A stretch of DNA of 38,050 nt, taken from positions 1-38,050 of the forward strand of contig JALTZF010000110.1 of the NCBI GenBank assembly GCA_027046265.1, in the 5' to 3' direction. Below, piece by piece: positions 34,709 to 38,050 of this stretch. This stretch comes from Pyrodictiaceae archaeon. Its GTDB lineage: Archaea > Thermoproteota > Thermoprotei_A > Sulfolobales > Pyrodictiaceae. Position numbers and translations under genes: made by a program. Under the pieces are notes generated by a model, which saw only the letters and a program-made list of their open reading frames with translations, made no database searches and was not told the DNA's origin. How positions within the stretch are numbered: the first letter of the stretch is position 1; every line of letters starts with the position of its first letter.

Positions 34709-35719
34709 ATGATGAGCGTACGTTTGCTCTTTGTGGATGTGTACTGGTTCAATGAGAACGGTGTGCTTGAAGGACCTGGCTACATAGCTTTAAGGTATGG
34801 TATAATAGAAGGTATGGGCATAGGTGAACCACCCGAGGAGATGCAGTATGCTGAATACCTTGCAGGAGGTAGTGGTAGGGTAGTACTTCCAGGCTTTATT
34901 CTTGGACCTATAGTTCCTGAGACATACCTGTTCAAGGATTCTATCAGCGTTGATGATGCCTTGGAGATTGTTAAAGGGTCAAGCAGGGTCTCGAAGTATA
35001 TTGCTAATTTAGGTAGTGAAAAGGCCTATTATGCTTCATTGATAATGTTCTATGAGGCAGCAATGAATGGTTATACAGGCGTCATAGCAATATCACCCAA
35101 CGCCGACGCTGTAGCTCGAGCTCTAGAGGACTCTGGCTTATACGGTTTAGTACTTGTGCCGGAAGAGTGTGGTTACTACCATGGCAGGTTTTCAGCTAGT
35201 GAACAGACTAGCTTACAACGTGTAAAATTAGGCAAGATATACTGTCGTAGCAGGCCTAAAGGTGAAGGTGTCGAGTTAGCTGACGATGGGCTAATATATG
35301 TGGAGGGTAAGCCTCTATTTGAGTTACCGCCATGGAGTGGTGAAGCCGTTCCTGGGCCTGGCACCGCATTGGCCGCAAACCCATGGCCTCTACTATCTGG
35401 GCTTTATAGGTCAGAGCCTCTAAAAGTTTACAAGCAATTAACTCTAACCGGGTACTATCTACTTGACAGCTCTTATCAGTTATATAAAGGACAAGCCAAT
35501 CTTGTTGTAGTAGATTCTAGTGAGCCTCCTAGCTGGCTTATTCCTCAGCGCGGCATTACAGTGAAATACTTGTCTCCTTCAAGGCCACGCGTAGAGACGG
35601 TTGTGTCTATGGGGAGGATAGTTATTGATGGTGGCGAGCACATGTATATAGGTCTATCAAAGATTGATGAGGCTAGAAATAAGCTCTCAGGATTGTTAAG
35701 AGGCCTTGCAGATGATTAA
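34709..35719 (+). CDS. Amidohydrolase-like protein lacking the metal ligands
   Basis: The frame keeps amidohydrolase-superfamily landmarks: the N-terminal composite beta-domain and GRVVLPGFILGPIVPETY, which aligns with PGFIDAHVH but has no histidines. C-terminally, QANLVVVDSSEP and ETVVSMGRIVIDGG match the ADLVVLD and VI-NGKVV strands. The whole protein has only two histidines, so the HxH, two later His and Lys ligands cannot be met. It is therefore probably non-catalytic or has a new activity. 336 residues is shorter than dihydroorotase-type relatives. ATG 34709 (or M2) follows a TGTGACATG context with no clear ribosome-binding site. Confidence 0.7.
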   Translation: MMSVRLLFVDVYWFNENGVLEGPGYIALRYGIIEGMGIGEPPEEMQYAEYLAGGSGRVVLPGFILGPIVPETYLFKDSISVDDALEIVKGSSRVSKYIANLGSEKAYYASLIMFYEAAMNGYTGVIAISPNADAVARALEDSGLYGLVLVPEECGYYHGRFSASEQTSLQRVKLGKIYCRSRPKGEGVELADDGLIYVEGKPLFELPPWSGEAVPGPGTALAANPWPLLSGLYRSEPLKVYKQLTLTGYYLLDSSYQLYKGQANLVVVDSSEPPSWLIPQRGITVKYLSPSRPRVETVVSMGRIVIDGGEHMYIGLSKIDEARNKLSGLLRGLADD

Positions 35720-35769
35720 CCTTTGGATGATAGTATCTAGGTATTTAGTGTTATATAATTTTGGTATAA

Positions 35770-35796
35770 TGGGTTAATTTACGAGGTAAAAACCCA
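35770..35796. terminator. Hairpin between convergent genes
   Basis: TGGGTT-AA-TTTAC-GAG-GTAAA-AACCCA folds into an eleven-pair stem with a two-base bulge, located in the gap between the end of the amidohydrolase-like gene and the end of the speD-family gene. A transcript boundary is the simplest reading, although archaeal termination mainly depends on T-runs. Confidence 0.45.
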
Positions 35797-35820
35797 CAGA
35801 CTGATAGATGGGGGCCTTTC

Positions 35821-36213
35821 CTATTCCAAATGTCTTGTAGTTGTTCTTCTTTCTACCCTCTGAGCTTTTAGTGCTGCAGCAATATAGTCAAAAGCCTTCT
35901 CAGGATCCGTATGCTTACCACAACTATATACATCCACAGTTGCAAAGCCATACTCTGGCCATGTATGTATTGTTATGTGGCTCTCCAAGACTATTGCTAC
36001 CACACTAACGCCCTCTCCGATCTTCCAGCTACGCACGTCCAACAATGTCATATTACCTATCCTTGCTGCATTGACGACTATTTGACGTAATCTATCTTCG
36101 TTTGATAATACTGATTGATCGCAACCGTAGAGGTTGCCATAGACATGTACACCGTATACTCTTGGTTCTCCCGGCATAGGCTCTGGTCGTGGCTTGATGG
36201 TGTGTATTTGCAT
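35821..36213 (-). CDS. speD: Pyruvoyl-dependent decarboxylase proenzyme, SpeD family (arginine or AdoMet decarboxylase)
   Basis: The self-processing site [13 protein letters not shown] is intact: cleavage between E77 and S78 turns the serine into the pyruvoyl cofactor, and H83 and C98 complete the catalytic set. In crenarchaea the SpeD fold serves both S-adenosylmethionine decarboxylase and arginine decarboxylase. I lean to arginine decarboxylase, which makes agmatine for polyamines and for modification of tRNA-Ile2, from the [17 protein letters not shown] and [13 protein letters not shown] wording, but this is not certain. 130 residues is normal. ATG 36213 has GGTGAG six bases upstream. A palindrome stands in its upstream region. 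Confidence 0.88.
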   Translation of the reverse strand: MQIHTIKPRPEPMPGEPRVYGVHVYGNLYGCDQSVLSNEDRLRQIVVNAARIGNMTLLDVRSWKIGEGVSVVAIVLESHITIHTWPEYGFATVDVYSCGKHTDPEKAFDYIAAALKAQRVERRTTTRHLE

Positions 36214-36228
36214 GTCTACTCACCAGGA

Positions 36229-36257
36229 GGGGGTTATAACCCCCCTAGCCTTTAAGG
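36229..36257 (-). promoter_or_regulatory. Palindrome GGGGGTTATAACCCCC and TATA box of the speD-family gene
   Basis: A perfect 16-base palindrome (36229-36244) lies 16-31 bases upstream of the start codon. A CTTAAAGG-type TATA element (36249-36257) precedes it, so the palindrome covers the expected transcription start. This is where an archaeal repressor or activator would bind. The TTATAA core might instead be a TATA element itself. Confidence 0.55.
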
Positions 36258-36321
36258 ATTACCCCCCTCCCTCGTGGTTATCTCTTCAATCCAAAGTACC
36301 TCATCGCTTAAGACCCCCATA

Positions 36322-36331
36322 ATTATATATT
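36322..36331 (+). promoter_or_regulatory. TATA-box candidate for the nucleoside-phosphorylase-like gene
   Basis: ATTATATATT sits about 80-90 bases before TTG 36412, implying a GC-rich leader of roughly 55-60 bases (about 36355-36411). I see no stable structure in that leader. Confidence 0.45.
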
Positions 36332-36411
36332 AACGGGAGAGCGGATGGCAAGCCTCTTAGCGTGGGAGAAGAAACATAGGTAGGGGCCGAGATTAGAAAG
36401 GGGTATTTGAC

Positions 36412-37197
36412 TTGGTTAAAATTCAACCGTTTACACACGCGGAGAAAGGAGAGGTTTCTACTCACGTGATCACTACTTCAGTTCCAGAGATTTATGATGC
36501 ACTTTCAAGAAGACTAGAGGATGTCAACGAAAAGACTGGACAGCCAGGGTTTAAACTTGCTAAGGGAGTCATACACGAGGTTGAGGTATCTGTAGCCTTA
36601 AGACCTGTTGGTCCTTCTGCTTTAGCTATACTTGTCGAGGAGTTATCGAGACTTGGTGCGAGGGTCATAGTTAATATAGATACTGCACTAGCGCTAATGC
36701 CTAGTCTTGATGTTGGCAGGGTGTTTCTTGCCAGCGCAGCAATTAAAGGTGATGGCGTCTCAAGAAACTATTTACCTGTCGAAATACCAGCGATAGCTGA
36801 TTACTCCCTGTTGCGTCACATTCAACAAACCTTCGAGATACACAATGTTAAGACTGTTAATGGCATTGTCTGGAGTCTTGACACCTATTACATAAGTGAT
36901 ATACTCCTCGAGAAAGGCGTTCGTGTCTATGGCAAATATGCTCATGCACTCGATATGGATACTGCAGCGTTATATACTGTAGCTATAGCACGAAAGCTCC
37001 AAGCCGCTTCAATACTCATCATTGAAGCTAATGCTGTAAAGGGCATGGAGCGTGGCGCATTTATGTTGGATGAAGCTGAGGAGCTTAGGAATAGAGTTCT
37101 TGATACGATAAATAAAGTTACTAAGCCATTAGTTGAAGCTATGGCCCTTCATATAGAAAAGACAAAGACTAAGACAATAATAAATAATGGTTATTAG
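36412..37197 (+). CDS. Nucleoside-phosphorylase-fold protein with degenerate active site
   Basis: The fold of the purine/uridine phosphorylase family is recognisable: RPVGPSALAILVEELSRLGA, the strand VIVNIDTALALMPSLDVGRV, IPAIADYSLLRHIQQ and LDMDTAALYTVAIARK. The key residues are altered. The N-terminal phosphate-site G-D-P-x-R is replaced by TTSVPEIY, the R-x-G-T-x-G strand reads VNIDTALAL, the M-E-x-A purine/ribose motif is DMDTAAL, and the catalytic VSD(N/H) is IIEAN. A phosphorolysis role is doubtful. It may bind a nucleoside or be an assembly partner. TTG 36412 has AGGGGT seven bases before it. Confidence 0.72.
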   Translation: MVKIQPFTHAEKGEVSTHVITTSVPEIYDALSRRLEDVNEKTGQPGFKLAKGVIHEVEVSVALRPVGPSALAILVEELSRLGARVIVNIDTALALMPSLDVGRVFLASAAIKGDGVSRNYLPVEIPAIADYSLLRHIQQTFEIHNVKTVNGIVWSLDTYYISDILLEKGVRVYGKYAHALDMDTAALYTVAIARKLQAASILIIEANAVKGMERGAFMLDEAEELRNRVLDTINKVTKPLVEAMALHIEKTKTKTIINNGY

Positions 37198-37264
37198 TTT
37201 AGTAGGGCAAGCTATATCTTTAGTCTTTGAATAGTAGTCTTAGAAGCCTATTTGGGGAGAGGAT

Positions 37265-37510
37265 GTGGACAACTATGCTTGCAATTCCACACTAAGGTTG
37301 CTTGATGAAGCCTTAACGCTTTTGGAAACAGTTGAAAAACACCTTGGCGAGTTCTCAGCCGGGCATGGTGTAAGCAAAGGCTCACTTTATGGCATGTACA
37401 CTAGCATCACTAGGCTATATGACAAGCTTATTGAATTACGTAAAAGCATTATTGATTTATGTAGCTCCAAGGAGGAAACAAAGGTGAGGGATACTGGCGT
37501 TGGGTATTAG
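37265..37510 (+). CDS. Small helical protein
   Basis: 81 residues, almost entirely helical by composition (LRLLDEALTLLETVEKHLGE, then LYGMYTSITRLYDKLIELRK), with two cysteines but no metal motif. No family recognised. The GTG 37265 start has GGGGAGAGG directly upstream. The next frame starts 11 bases before its stop, so the two genes are likely translationally coupled, and it could be a soluble partner of that membrane protein. Confidence 0.6.
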   Translation: MDNYACNSTLRLLDEALTLLETVEKHLGEFSAGHGVSKGSLYGMYTSITRLYDKLIELRKSIIDLCSSKEETKVRDTGVGY

Positions 37511-38050
37511 CCTAAGTTACAACGATGCAGGCGCAAGACATGGTAGCAACTCAGTAGTCTACGTGGCGGGACTGATTTCAGCCCTCTACTTCGCTGGCTC
37601 TATTATGGCATTCACCTACAAATTATACCATGTATCGCTCATCCTATGGCTTCTTTCCGGCCTTTCATCCGCAACAATAGTCAACTGGGCCTTTACATAT
37701 TATGAACGTTTACATAACATTATTGTTAAAGAATATTCTACTAATAGAATGAACTATATTCCCAGAATGAATATCGGAAAACAGCTTGCAACAGCATTGT
37801 CCGTGGTCACACCTTCTTCAGCAGGCTTACTCATATTGGTAGCTTTTGATGGTATTTTAGAGCTAGTTGACTACCTTTATTCATCCTCGGGTATGAGTTT
37901 GGAAGATTTCAAGAAGAACGTTAGTGGATTTAGAGTACCAGATCTTTCGGGGAGTGCTACTATGTCTGTTATCCCCTTAGCTTTGCCTGCTTTAGTTAGT
38001 GAAGCTGTGAAAGTTATTCCTTTGATAACGTGTATAGCACTTTCCATGAC
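37500..38050 (+). CDS. Multi-spanning membrane protein, 3' end beyond the window
   Basis: A frame open from TTG 37500 to the window edge, 183 codons so far. The TTG has GGTGAGGG (37483-37490) nine bases upstream. At least four hydrophobic helices are visible: VYVAGLISALYFAGSIMAF, LILWLLSGLSSATIVNWAF, ATALSVVTPSSAGLLILVAF and VIPLALPALVSEAVKVIPLI. A charged loop with basic residues lies between the second and third. No transporter signature is recognised. Because the end is missing, family assignment is not possible. It overlaps the upstream small helical gene by 11 bases. Confidence 0.72.
   Translation, partial: MGISLSYNDAGARHGSNSVVYVAGLISALYFAGSIMAFTYKLYHVSLILWLLSGLSSATIVNWAFTYYERLHNIIVKEYSTNRMNYIPRMNIGKQLATALSVVTPSSAGLLILVAFDGILELVDYLYSSSGMSLEDFKKNVSGFRVPDLSGSATMSVIPLALPALVSEAVKVIPLITCIALSM

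Noticed and set aside
35724-35803. Possible C/D small RNA with GATGATAG and CTGA near the end of the amidohydrolase-like gene
   Set aside because: The first box lacks the TGATGA core and inner boxes are missing; the hairpin at 35770-35796 explains the region better.

Overview
The window looks like a chromosomal stretch of a hyperthermophilic crenarchaeon (Thermoproteota), most likely Desulfurococcales and perhaps near the Pyrodictiaceae; the lineage is inference. Support comes from archaeal-type genes (aIF2-beta, NMD3, HerA-NurA, a PAC2-family protein, inositol-phosphate synthase with a CDP-alcohol transferase, a pyruvoyl decarboxylase of the SpeD family), a tRNA-Lys with an intron-like insertion outside the anticodon loop, TATA-type promoters, many GTG and TTG starts, and tight packing. 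No insertion sequence, CRISPR array, prophage or rRNA gene was seen.

Layout. 1-8100: archaemetzincin, a small unknown, a short RNA-ligase-like nucleotidyltransferase, a HerA-like ATPase ending in a SWIM zinc motif, a 1-Cys peroxiredoxin, a membrane-anchored transglutaminase-like protein, an S9 peptidase and a Sir2 deacylase. 8070-13700: DUF1464 protein, the herA-nurA DNA-end-resection operon, NMD3, and a thiamine-binding-type protein. 13700-20300: a ketopantoate-reductase-like gene whose frame ends inside an antisense tRNA-Lys, CutA, a PsiE-like membrane protein, a GltD-like flavoprotein, inositol-1-phosphate synthase, a DUF123 nuclease-like protein, an unknown and a CDP-alcohol transferase. 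20280-27400: YtcJ-type amidohydrolase, CitG-like protein, a large SF2 helicase, a four-CBS protein and aIF2-beta. 27500-34300: DUF424, two unknown small proteins, PAC2, Hsp20, a tiny AbrB-like protein, Trm112-like with a phosphohexomutase, DUF1152 and SurE. 34300-38050: a GC-rich structured RNA candidate, a one-cluster ferredoxin, an amidohydrolase-like protein without metal ligands, a SpeD-family decarboxylase, a nucleoside-phosphorylase-fold protein without the usual active site, and a small helical protein overlapping an unfinished membrane protein.

Functional links. HerA and NurA make the resection machine. Inositol-1-phosphate synthase and the CDP-alcohol transferase could supply inositol phospholipid head groups. 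NMD3, aIF2-beta and Trm112 serve ribosome assembly, initiation and RNA/protein methylation. The features I would check first are the RNA element at 34301-34420, the tRNA-Lys insertion that supplies the stop codon of the overlapping panE-like frame, the ATPase-SWIM fusion, the two enzyme-fold proteins that have lost their active sites (34709-35719 and 36412-37197), and the palindrome in front of the speD-family gene.
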